A stretch of DNA of 35,079 nucleotides from JBBIOI01 sp037443425. GTDB taxonomy: Bacteria; Desulfobacterota; BSN033; UBA1163. Positions 6,460 through 14,208 of this stretch are shown piece by piece. The notes under the pieces are model-generated. The model made no database searches. It saw nothing but the letters and a program-made list of their open reading frames with translations, and was not told where the DNA came from. The stretch covers positions 1 through 35,079 of the forward strand of contig JBBIOI010000022.1 of the NCBI GenBank assembly GCA_037443425.1, in the 5' to 3' direction. The translations under genes were made by a program, and so were the position numbers. How positions within the stretch are numbered: the first letter of the stretch is position 1; each line of letters opens with the position of its first letter.

Positions 6460-7353
6460 ATGAAACGAAAAATAATCATTGGAGGCATCCCTATAATATT
6501 GATAATAGGTTTTTTAGCATTTTATTTCCTTTATCTTGGAAACCCAAAAAATCAAATACTTGCGCAGGTTAACAACGAAAAGATAACTGTCTACCAATTC
6601 AATAAAGAATTGGAAAAGATAGAATCTCCCCTTAGGGAAATTATCAAAGAAGATCCCCAGCCCTTTCTTGAAAATCTAATCCTTCAGAGGATTCTTCTGC
6701 AGGAAGCAAAAAAACAGGGTATCACACCACCTGTTAGAACATACAAGGACATTTCAAAAGAATCTAAATCACCTGAAGATATTATCATCGAAGAGCTTAT
6801 CAAAAAGAGATTTTCATCCTCTCCTACGGTTACAAAAGAAGAGGTTAAGGCGGTCTATCTCCAGCTAAAGGACCAATTAGGAGGTAAATCCTTTGATGAG
6901 GTAAGCTCTGAAATAGAAAATCTTATTCGTGAAAACAAGAGACAGAATGAGATAAGGCAGTATATCACAGAACTTCGGCAAAATTCCAGCGTTGAGATAG
7001 ATCAGATACGTTTGAAAAAGATTGCCTCAAAACCACCAGAATCTGATACCGAAGAAGATTTTAAAAGGGCCCTATCTAATGGGAAGCCGATGTTAGTAGA
7101 CTTTGGGGCAAATTCATGTCTGCCATGCCGCCAGATGAGACCTATACTCAAAGAAATTAAAAAAGAATTTTCAGGAAAGGCAGAAGTTCTGGTAATCGAT
7201 GTATACAAGTATCCAAATCTTGCTCGAGAACATAAAATCCAACTCATTCCAACGCTCATCTTCTTTGATGCAAAAGGAAAAGAGGTCTTTCGTCAAGTAG
7301 GTGTAATGGAAAAAGAAAAAATAATTTCTAAACTAAAGGAGATAGGTAGTTAG
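6460..7353 (+). CDS. Membrane-anchored SurA-N-like domain fused to thioredoxin domain
   Basis: 297 residues. A single N-terminal membrane segment (about 5-26) anchors a periplasmic protein. Residues about 33-90 (VNNEKITVYQFNKELEKI...LILQRILLQEAKKQGI) resemble the N-terminal chaperone region of SurA/PrsA-type foldases, and a helical stretch continues to about 180. No parvulin (PPIase) domain is present. Residues about 195-297 are a thioredoxin domain with redox pair Cys 220-Leu-Pro-Cys 223 and the cis-proline in LIPT (Pro 254). The residue before the first cysteine is Ser, not the usual Trp. It is plausibly an envelope chaperone and disulfide reductase or oxidase combined; direction of electron flow is unknown. 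The gene ends 3 bases from the convergent cysteine-cluster gene. Confidence 0.75.
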   Translation: MKRKIIIGGIPIILIIGFLAFYFLYLGNPKNQILAQVNNEKITVYQFNKELEKIESPLREIIKEDPQPFLENLILQRILLQEAKKQGITPPVRTYKDISKESKSPEDIIIEELIKKRFSSSPTVTKEEVKAVYLQLKDQLGGKSFDEVSSEIENLIRENKRQNEIRQYITELRQNSSVEIDQIRLKKIASKPPESDTEEDFKRALSNGKPMLVDFGANSCLPCRQMRPILKEIKKEFSGKAEVLVIDVYKYPNLAREHKIQLIPTLIFFDAKGKEVFRQVGVMEKEKIISKLKEIGS

Positions 7354-7356
7354 GAC

Positions 7357-8004
7357 TTAGGCTGCCCGTCTGTATGGTTGAGGTGGTTCAAACTCTTGTT
7401 CAAATAATCTTAATTTATATCCAACCATTTCAATGGTAATCTTTAAAGCCTCATTAATAGAAAGTAGATCTCTCCCATAAATGGGATCTAAAACTTTGAT
7501 TCTTCTTCCATAAAAAGAACTAATCGGTATCTTCAAACCTTCCCCAATCATTTTTTTTATCATTTCATATTTATCTGGATACCCTTCCCTTATAATTGGA
7601 CATAAAACTGGATGTAGCCTACTGTATTTATCTTTAATTGCAGAAAACCCGAATAATCGACAGATTATTGGTCTTAGTGGGTAAACATAACAATATCCAT
7701 TTTTATTTAACTCCTTTTTATAAAAAACACACACACTATCCCTATCAGTTCTTAAAATCCTTTTTAAGAAAACTTCTGCCTCTCCGGATTTCCATAGATG
7801 AATAGCAAGGGGGATTAATTCAAAAACAGTAGTCTCCACCTTCCAGGAAGGTATTTCACAGCACCTACCACAACCCTCTAAACAATCAATTCCTGTTATC
7901 TTTTTAAAACGCTCGATATGTGCATCAATTTCTTTATAAATTTCAATCAATTCTTTGATGCCAGGAAATTTCTGAAAAAGGTATTCATAAACTTCCAGCA
8001 TCAT
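7357..8004 (-). CDS. YkgJ/Fli-type cysteine-cluster protein (putative metal or Fe-S binding)
   Basis: 215 residues. The N-terminal cysteine cluster CLEGCGRCC and the later CYVYPLRPIICRLFGF match the YkgJ (UPF0153) family, whose conserved cysteines are predicted to bind zinc or an iron-sulfur cluster; its biochemical role is not established. Additional Cys residues occur in DSVCVFY and HPVLCPII. There is no clear ribosome site; on the minus strand TATAAT (8012-8017) lies only about eight bases before the ATG, so the message could be leaderless (inference). It converges on the thioredoxin-fusion gene and is divergent from the aldehyde oxidoreductase gene. Confidence 0.75.
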   Translation of the reverse strand: MMLEVYEYLFQKFPGIKELIEIYKEIDAHIERFKKITGIDCLEGCGRCCEIPSWKVETTVFELIPLAIHLWKSGEAEVFLKRILRTDRDSVCVFYKKELNKNGYCYVYPLRPIICRLFGFSAIKDKYSRLHPVLCPIIREGYPDKYEMIKKMIGEGLKIPISSFYGRRIKVLDPIYGRDLLSINEALKITIEMVGYKLRLFEQEFEPPQPYRRAA

Positions 8005-8132
8005 ACATATATATTATACCACAAAAAGATCCAGTAATTCCCTGAAGTCCTAAAAAATTCTATTTTGCAGTAAAGAAAAAGAAGTTTTTCAATCCTTGAT
8101 TTAACAGATAGATATCAATTAATATTATAGAG

Positions 8133-9866
8133 ATGAGAGGCTTTTTTAATAAACTCTTAAGAATCAATCTTACAAATAGAAAGACCGAAGTCGAGTCAAT
8201 CCCCGATTCCATTTTGCAATCATACCTTGGAGGTAAGGGATTAGGCTCCTACCTTTTATTTAAAGAAAACCCCCCACATGTTAATCCATTTTCACCTAAG
8301 AACCATTTAATCTTTACTACGGGACCACTTGCAGATACCCCTTTCTATGGTTCAAGCCGTTATGCTGTTTTTACTAAATCTCCTCAGACAGATATATATT
8401 CTGAATCTTATTCAGGTGGCAAAACTACTCTTTCTCTAAGTCGTACAGGTTATGATGCTATTGTTATAGAAGGTAGATCCAGACATCCAATATTCCTTGA
8501 GATAAGCGACTCTGATGTTATATTCCACGATGCAAAAGACATCTGGGGGAAAGAAACCTATGAAGCAGAAGAAACTATTATTAAAAAGGTCAATCATAAG
8601 GATTCAGCAGCACTTGTAATTGGTCCTGCAGGAGAAAATCTTGTAAAGTTTGCTGTAATTGTAAGTGAACATTGGCGTTCTTTTGGCAGGGCAGGAATCG
8701 GTTCGGTAATGGGATCAAAAAAATTGAAAGGGATTGTTTTCCATGGAAGAAAGAAAAGACAGGTTTCTAATGACTCACTCCTTAGGAACTTGGCAAATGA
8801 GTTCAAAGAACGTGTAAAAGATCACCCCATTGTAGAAACATACAAAAGATATGGGACACCAATGCTTGTCTCTATAATGAATACTATCGGCGCCTTCCCG
8901 ACACAATACTGGTCCAAAGGAAGATTGGAAGGCTGGGAAGGAATAAGCGCTGAAAGTCTTATGGAACGCTGTGATGTAAAATCTTACTCATGTCCTCATT
9001 GCTTTATGGCCTGTGGAAAGTTATCAAGAATAAAAGAAGGAAGGCATCAAGGGCTCTGCATAAGGGGACCAGAATATGAAACCATATATGCATTCGGTGG
9101 GTTATGTATGATAAAATCCATTGAAGAGATTATTTATCTCAATGACCTTTGTGATCGATTAGGTATTGATACGATTACTGCAGGAAACCTTGTGGCCTTT
9201 GCCATTGAAGCCTCTAAGATGGGCAAAATCAAAGAAAGGCTGGATTATGGAGATGTAGATGGAATTTCTTCCACTTTAAAGAAGATTGCATATAGAAATG
9301 GTATTGGTAAGGTCTTATCAAAAGGAATAAAATACGCTGCTTCTATTTGGGACATGGAGGAGAAGGCAATCCATGTAAAAGGGCTTGAACCTGCGGGTTT
9401 TGACCCAAGGGTATTAAAGGGAATGGGACTTGCCTATGCTACCTCTGATAGGGGTGCATGCCATCTAAGGGCTACTTTTTATAAATCTGAGCTCTCGGGC
9501 CAGATCTCTCCAGATCAAATTAAGGGAAAGGCAAAATTATTTGTTGACTATGAAGACAAGATGACAATCTTTGACGCACTCATCCTTTGCCGATTTTACA
9601 GAGACCTAATTTCATGGAATGATCTTAGCGAGATTATCTATTCTGTCTGCGATCTTCGGCTAACAAAAAAGGATTTAAAAAAGATCGCTTTAGATATTAT
9701 TAATATGGCCCGAAATTTTAACTTAAGAGAAGGAGTTACAAAAAGAGAAGACAAACTCCCTCGCCGCTTCTTTAGAGAAGTTCTAAAAGAAACAGGAAAA
9801 ACCATCGAGCCCAGCGATATGGAAGTCATGCTAAAAGAGTACTATAGACTGAGGGGTTGGGATTAA
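8133..9866 (+). CDS. Tungsten/molybdenum-dependent aldehyde:ferredoxin oxidoreductase
   Basis: 577 residues, slightly shorter than Pyrococcus AOR. It oxidises aldehydes to carboxylic acids (or reduces acids) with ferredoxin, using a bis-pyranopterin W or Mo cofactor and one [4Fe-4S] cluster. Cluster ligands are visible as Cys 287, 290 and 294 (CPHCFMAC) and Cys 486 (LILCRFYRD), the same spacing as the characterised enzyme. Also seen are family segments GRAGIGSVMGSKKLKGIV and EPAGFDPRVLKGMGLAYATSDRGACHLRAT. No twin-arginine signal, so it is cytoplasmic. The histidine kinase gene begins 25 bases downstream and a MoaD-like gene lies further on, suggesting a linked unit. Substrate specificity (aldehyde versus other AOR-family substrates) cannot be read. 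Confidence 0.92.
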   Translation: MRGFFNKLLRINLTNRKTEVESIPDSILQSYLGGKGLGSYLLFKENPPHVNPFSPKNHLIFTTGPLADTPFYGSSRYAVFTKSPQTDIYSESYSGGKTTLSLSRTGYDAIVIEGRSRHPIFLEISDSDVIFHDAKDIWGKETYEAEETIIKKVNHKDSAALVIGPAGENLVKFAVIVSEHWRSFGRAGIGSVMGSKKLKGIVFHGRKKRQVSNDSLLRNLANEFKERVKDHPIVETYKRYGTPMLVSIMNTIGAFPTQYWSKGRLEGWEGISAESLMERCDVKSYSCPHCFMACGKLSRIKEGRHQGLCIRGPEYETIYAFGGLCMIKSIEEIIYLNDLCDRLGIDTITAGNLVAFAIEASKMGKIKERLDYGDVDGISSTLKKIAYRNGIGKVLSKGIKYAASIWDMEEKAIHVKGLEPAGFDPRVLKGMGLAYATSDRGACHLRATFYKSELSGQISPDQIKGKAKLFVDYEDKMTIFDALILCRFYRDLISWNDLSEIIYSVCDLRLTKKDLKKIALDIINMARNFNLREGVTKREDKLPRRFFREVLKETGKTIEPSDMEVMLKEYYRLRGWD

Positions 9867-9891
9867 ATTTGATTAAGATGGAAGGGATTGT

Positions 9892-11439
9892 ATGAGGTTT
9901 TATAGCCTAAAGTCTAAGATATTACTTATGGTCATTATCGCAGTCTTTGTAACTGAAGGGTTATTCCTCTACCTTAATATCCGCTCCCTCAGCCGACAGA
10001 TTCTCCAAAAAACAGAGGAAGAGGCCTTTAATCTGAGCGAAACCATTAGATTAAGTATACGTTATGCAATGATTAAGGATAGGCGAGATGAATATCAGAG
10101 GATAATTGATGATGTTGCCAAAAGGAAAGGAATCGTTGAAGTAAGGATATTTAATAAGCAGGGGATGATAACAGTTTCTTCTGATAGATCTAAGGTCGGA
10201 ACCATTGTTGATAAAAAGGCAGAGGCATGTTATGGGTGCCATAGGGAAGACGAGGCAAAAGTACTTCTTCCATCTGATAGTAAGACAAGAATATACCATA
10301 CAGAAAAACAGAGTCTTCTTGGTCTTATAAATCCAATCTATAATGAATCATCATGTTATCCATGTCATCCTAAAAGCCTCAATGTACTTGGTGTCCTTGA
10401 TACAACAATAAGCCTTGAAGATTTCGAAAAAGAGAGAAAGCAAATATATAACAGGATGATCATATCTGGTGTGATAAGTGTAATCATTATATCTTTTCTC
10501 CTCAGCCTGCTTTTAACAAAATTTGTTAATCGACCAATAGAGAAACTTCTTTTAGCCACAAGGGAGGCAGCTCGTGGTAATCTGGATACAAAGGTTGAAA
10601 TCCGCTCACATGATGAACTCGGGGAACTTGCCCAATCATTTAACCATATGATTTCAGAATTAAAACGTTCCCGAAATGCCATTGAGGAGTGGACCCAAAC
10701 TCTTGAACAAAAAGTAAATGAAAGGACTAAAGAACTTCAACAGGTTCAGGATCAACTTATAAGGGCAGGAAAGATGGCTGCCCTTGGAGAGTTGGCTGCA
10801 GGCGTTGCCCATGAGATTAATAATCCACTTACTGGGGTTCTTACCTTTAGCTCATTAATGCTAAAGAAAGTCGATGAAAATCATCCCTGGAAAAAAGACT
10901 TAGAAAATATTGTTCAACAAACCACACGTTGCAGAAATATTGTAAGAGGACTCCTTGATTTTGCGCGTCAGAGAAAGCCTGATAAGAAGGAATGGGATGT
11001 TCATTCACTTATAGAGCGCACACTTGCCCTTCTTGAAAATCAGGCACCTTTTCAAAATATTCAAATTATTAAAGAATTCAAACAAAATATGCCAATGATT
11101 TTAGTCGATCCAGATCAGATCCAGCAGGTTTTTATGAATATATTAATAAATGCAGCAGATGCGATGTCGAAAAATGGAGGGACAATAACTATTAAAACAG
11201 ATTTGAAAGATGGGATAGCCGAAATATCCTTTATTGATACAGGTTGTGGCATGACAAAAGAACAACTCTCAAAACTCTTTACCCCGTTCTTTACTACAAA
11301 GGAACCTGGAAAAGGAACTGGACTCGGTTTGGCAATCAGCTACAGCATCATTCAAAATCACAATGGAGACATTGAAGTCGAAAGTGAGCCGGGAAAAGGA
11401 TCCACATTCCGTATAAAATTACCTGCCGAAAAACCTTAG
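9892..11439 (+). CDS. Sensor histidine kinase with two haem-c motifs in its periplasmic domain
   Basis: 515 residues. Membrane helix about 9-28; periplasmic sensor about 30-185 containing two CxxCH motifs, CYGCH (113-117) and CYPCH (155-159), which are covalent haem c attachment sites; second helix about 187-208; HAMP about 210-265; coiled coil; HisKA dimerisation domain with H-box AAGVAHEINNP (phospho-acceptor His 307); HATPase with N-box (NILINAADAM), DTGCGM, and GTGLGLAIS. The haems suggest sensing of redox state or a small gas. It starts 25 bases after the aldehyde oxidoreductase gene, so they are probably co-transcribed. No response regulator is adjacent; the NtrC-type regulator at 14209-15573 is a possible partner (inference). 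Repeat copy C begins 5 bases after its stop. Confidence 0.9.
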   Translation: MRFYSLKSKILLMVIIAVFVTEGLFLYLNIRSLSRQILQKTEEEAFNLSETIRLSIRYAMIKDRRDEYQRIIDDVAKRKGIVEVRIFNKQGMITVSSDRSKVGTIVDKKAEACYGCHREDEAKVLLPSDSKTRIYHTEKQSLLGLINPIYNESSCYPCHPKSLNVLGVLDTTISLEDFEKERKQIYNRMIISGVISVIIISFLLSLLLTKFVNRPIEKLLLATREAARGNLDTKVEIRSHDELGELAQSFNHMISELKRSRNAIEEWTQTLEQKVNERTKELQQVQDQLIRAGKMAALGELAAGVAHEINNPLTGVLTFSSLMLKKVDENHPWKKDLENIVQQTTRCRNIVRGLLDFARQRKPDKKEWDVHSLIERTLALLENQAPFQNIQIIKEFKQNMPMILVDPDQIQQVFMNILINAADAMSKNGGTITIKTDLKDGIAEISFIDTGCGMTKEQLSKLFTPFFTTKEPGKGTGLGLAISYSIIQNHNGDIEVESEPGKGSTFRIKLPAEKP

Positions 11440-11444
11440 ACAAA

Positions 11445-11682
11445 CCTCTGAAAAAGTCTTTTAAAGAATGTGGAAGCAGGGTTCAAAACCGCATTTTTTA
11501 CCAGTCATTGCGAGCCCGAAGGGCGTGGCAATTTCAAAGATTCCTCGCTCCGCTCGGAATGACAATTCTAAAGATTGATTCGGCTTCGGCTTCGCCTTGC
11601 AATGACAATTTGAGATCGTTCAATCTATAAAAGATATCCGCTCGAAGGCTTTTTACCTTACCTACCCTTAATGAAAAGATCA
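11445..11682 (+). repeat. Dispersed inverted-repeat element, copy C (right tip missing)
   Basis: Left end CCTCTGAAAAAGTCTTT, then CAGGGTTCAAAACCGC, TCATTGCGAGCCCGAAGGGCG, TGGCAAT, an inverse unit CTTGCAATGACAATTTG, and the right module ATCCGCTCGAAGGCTTTTT. The terminal TTTTCAGAGG found in copies B2 and D is missing. It fills most of the 357-base gap between the kinase and the MoaD-like gene and encodes nothing recognisable. Confidence 0.75.
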
Positions 11683-11796
11683 AGAATCAAAACACTTGGT
11701 CTGGCGGAGGCAGGGTATCAGGTTGAAAGCTTGTATTTAAATATGATTTAAAATATAATTAAAATAGAAATGACGAAGTGGAGGTAAAAACAGACG

Positions 11797-12036
11797 ATGG
11801 AAGTTGAGGTAAAGTTATTTGCCACTTTAAGGGATTACCTCCCTAAGGGTAGTGACCGTTTCTCCTGTAAGATAAAGATTGATGGGAATACACGTGTAGA
11901 AGATGTCATATCAAAACTGAAAATACCTGAAGATATTCCTAAAATCATTTTAATCAATGGTATTCATGCAAAGAAAGACCAGATTTTAAAAGATGGTGAT
12001 GTTTTAAGTATATTTCCGCCGGTTGCAGGTGGTTAG
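11797..12036 (+). CDS. MoaD/ThiS-family sulfur-carrier protein
   Basis: 79 residues, beta-grasp ubiquitin-like small protein ending in the diagnostic Gly-Gly (FPPVAGG), the terminus that is adenylated and thiocarboxylated to donate sulfur. MoaD-type proteins provide the dithiolene sulfurs of molybdopterin; ThiS-type provide sulfur for thiazole. The FPPVAGG end and the neighbouring W/Mo enzyme favour a pyranopterin role, while the Thi4-type thiamine pathway in this window needs no ThiS. The start is supported by GTGGAGGT (11778-11785). A repeat element separates it from the aldehyde oxidoreductase and kinase genes. It converges with the TPR lipoprotein gene. Confidence 0.82.
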   Translation: MEVEVKLFATLRDYLPKGSDRFSCKIKIDGNTRVEDVISKLKIPEDIPKIILINGIHAKKDQILKDGDVLSIFPPVAGG

Positions 12037-12055
12037 AGAGGGTAAAAGTAATCTT

Positions 12056-13798
12056 TTAATTTTTCTTAAGCCTTTCCTTCAGTTCCTGAATCTTTCCTTT
12101 AAGCCTTTCCAATTGATCGGGTTTTGGATCTAAATTGATTGCCTTCTCATATAATTCTAATGCCTTTTGCGGCTCGTTCAACATCTTATAGGCATCTGCA
12201 AGATGTTCTGTTATGATGGGATCATCAGGGGTTAATTTAATTGCCTTTTCAAGTTCTATAACAGCCCTCTGATAATCACCCATCTTGAAATATACCCAAC
12301 CAAGGCTATCTGTAATGTACCCCATATTAGGTTTTAAAGTCATGGCCTTCTTAATCATCTCAAGGGCCTCATCAAGGTTAATACCTCTATCCGCATAAGA
12401 ATATCCTAAATAATTCAATGCGTCTGCATGATCAGGATTTAAACGAATAACTTCTTTCATATGAAAAACCATCTTTTCGAAGTTACCGAGTTTATCATAA
12501 ATTGCACCTATTTGAAAAATAAGGTCAACATTTCCTTTATTCTCATCTAAACCTCTCTTTAATATCTCTAAGGCCTTCTCAAGTTGATTTTCTTTTTCAT
12601 AGATAGCAGAGAGAATGAGGTAAAGTTCCGCCTCTTTTGGTTTGAGTCTTATTGATTCTTCAATGATACGGATCCCTTCATCCAATCTATTCTGCTTCCT
12701 TAAAACTAAAATAATACTTCTTCTCGAATCAGAAAAGAGCTTTGAGTCTGGTGAAATCTTCTTAAACTCTGAAATGGCACGATCAAATTCTCCCTTTTCA
12801 ACATACGCTACACCCAAATAATATCTAACATGATCATCATTTGGCCTTGCAGCAAGGATAAAATTAAACTCCTTGATCGCGAGATCCAGTTTCCCCTGTT
12901 CAAGATAAATTAGTCCCACTTTTGTTCTTATGTCGTAATCCTCTGAATCAAACCTTTGAAGTCTCTGGAATTGATCAAGGGCCTCATCAAATCTTTTCTC
13001 CTTGACATATATTTGGCCTAAACGGTTTCTTGCCTTCTTATTTTCAGGATCGATATTAAGAATCCTTTTATAAATCTCTGATGCCTTCTCAAGTTCGTTT
13101 AAAAGTTCATACGTTATCCCTAAATCATAAAGCACCAGAACTGTATTGGGTTCCAGATCGAGGGCCTTAAGAAAATATTCTTTTGCCTTCTCATAAGATT
13201 TAATTTCAGCATATATCCTTCCGAGTGTATATAAACCCATAACCGAATTAGGTTCCTTTTCTATGAATTTTGTTAAAAGCTCAATTGCCTTATCATATTG
13301 CTTTGTCTCTGCATAGAGTGAGCTCAAGAATATATAACCCTCATGATTGTTGGGATTGATCTCGAGGGCCTTTCTATAATGTTCTATAGCTAATTGATTT
13401 CTCTTTAAAGTGAAGTAAATTCCTCCAAGCATTAAATGGGCCTGGAAATATCTTGGATCATATGATATGGCCCTCTCACATGCCTCAATAGCCTCATTAA
13501 TAAGTCCTTTATGGATATAAATGTTTGCCAGTTCAACATATAAAGAAGGGCTCTCTTTATCATAAGAGATAGCCTTTTTTAATTCTTTTAATGCTTCATC
13601 GAGGTTTCCCTCTTTTAAAAAGAATTGAGAAAGAATATAATGATAATAAGCATTTGGATTTGGTAATATATTCTTTTTCACATCTTGAGGATTTTGAGCA
13701 ACAGGAGAGCCTCCGAAAGTATTCTTTAAAAACTCGAATTTTGGTGAACATGAAAATATGGCTAAAATAGTAAGAGTAGTGATAAATATCTTTCTCAT
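12056..13798 (-). CDS. Tetratricopeptide-repeat lipoprotein
   Basis: 580 residues. The N-terminus (MRKIFITTLTILAIFSCSP) is a lipoprotein signal with lipobox IFSC, giving a lipid-modified Cys 17. From about residue 48 to the end the protein is a nearly continuous series of about fifteen 34-residue TPR units with the usual A/G/Y/A/P pattern (for example KALEINPNNHEGYIFLSSLY, LDLEPNTVLVLYDLG). TPR arrays are protein-docking scaffolds; no catalytic domain is visible. It is probably an envelope assembly or secretion-related scaffold, but no specific function can be assigned. It is transcribed on its own towards the moaD-like gene. Confidence 0.85.
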   Translation of the reverse strand: MRKIFITTLTILAIFSCSPKFEFLKNTFGGSPVAQNPQDVKKNILPNPNAYYHYILSQFFLKEGNLDEALKELKKAISYDKESPSLYVELANIYIHKGLINEAIEACERAISYDPRYFQAHLMLGGIYFTLKRNQLAIEHYRKALEINPNNHEGYIFLSSLYAETKQYDKAIELLTKFIEKEPNSVMGLYTLGRIYAEIKSYEKAKEYFLKALDLEPNTVLVLYDLGITYELLNELEKASEIYKRILNIDPENKKARNRLGQIYVKEKRFDEALDQFQRLQRFDSEDYDIRTKVGLIYLEQGKLDLAIKEFNFILAARPNDDHVRYYLGVAYVEKGEFDRAISEFKKISPDSKLFSDSRRSIILVLRKQNRLDEGIRIIEESIRLKPKEAELYLILSAIYEKENQLEKALEILKRGLDENKGNVDLIFQIGAIYDKLGNFEKMVFHMKEVIRLNPDHADALNYLGYSYADRGINLDEALEMIKKAMTLKPNMGYITDSLGWVYFKMGDYQRAVIELEKAIKLTPDDPIITEHLADAYKMLNEPQKALELYEKAINLDPKPDQLERLKGKIQELKERLKKN

Positions 13799-13862
13799 AA
13801 AATCGTCCTTAATTTATTAAATTAACAGAGTTCTGGGGTAAAGTCAAAAAATTTAATGGAAG

Positions 13863-14163
13863 CCTCTGAAAAAGTCTTTGAAAGACCGGGGAGGTAGGGT
13901 TCAAAACCACTTTTTTTAACAGTCATTGCGAGCACCCAGAGCGTGCGTGGCAATCCGATGAAGTCATTGCGAGCCTGAAGGGCGTGGCAATCTCATAGAT
14001 TTCTTGCTTAGCTCGGAATGAAAATTTTTAAGAGATTGCTTCGGCTTCGCCTCGCAATGACAATTTGGGGCCGTTTATTTTATAAAAAGGGATTCGCTCG
14101 AAGGCTTTTTCACCCCACCTCCCAACTATGAAAAGATTTTTAAATAGCTTTTCAGAGGTCTCT
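13863..14163 (+). repeat. Dispersed inverted-repeat element, copy D (most complete)
   Basis: Terminal inverted repeats CCTCTGAAAA (13863-13872) and TTTTCAGAGG (14149-14158) bound about 300 bases. Just inside them are GGGGAGGTAGGGTTCAAAACC on the left and GCTTTTTCACCCCACCTCCC on the right, which are partly inverse to each other. The interior has two direct TCATTGCGAG units (13923-13932, 13964-13973) and an inverse CTCGCAATGA (14051-14060). TAATG occurs close to both ends (13854-13858, 14163-14167), a possible but unproven target duplication. It occupies most of the gap between the TPR and regulator genes. Confidence 0.8.
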
Positions 14164-14208
14164 AATGAAATGTTATCGCAAAGGGAGTTGATATGATTTG
14201 GATGTTTA

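Noticed and set aside
11797..12036. MoaD-like gene as thiamine ThiS
   Set aside because: The thiamine pathway in this window uses Thi4, which needs no ThiS, and the gene lies near a pyranopterin enzyme. ThiS cannot be excluded by sequence alone.
1498..14163. Repeats read as a CRISPR array
   Set aside because: Units are dispersed over 12 kb, have inverted ends and variable interiors, and no regular spacers or cas genes are present.
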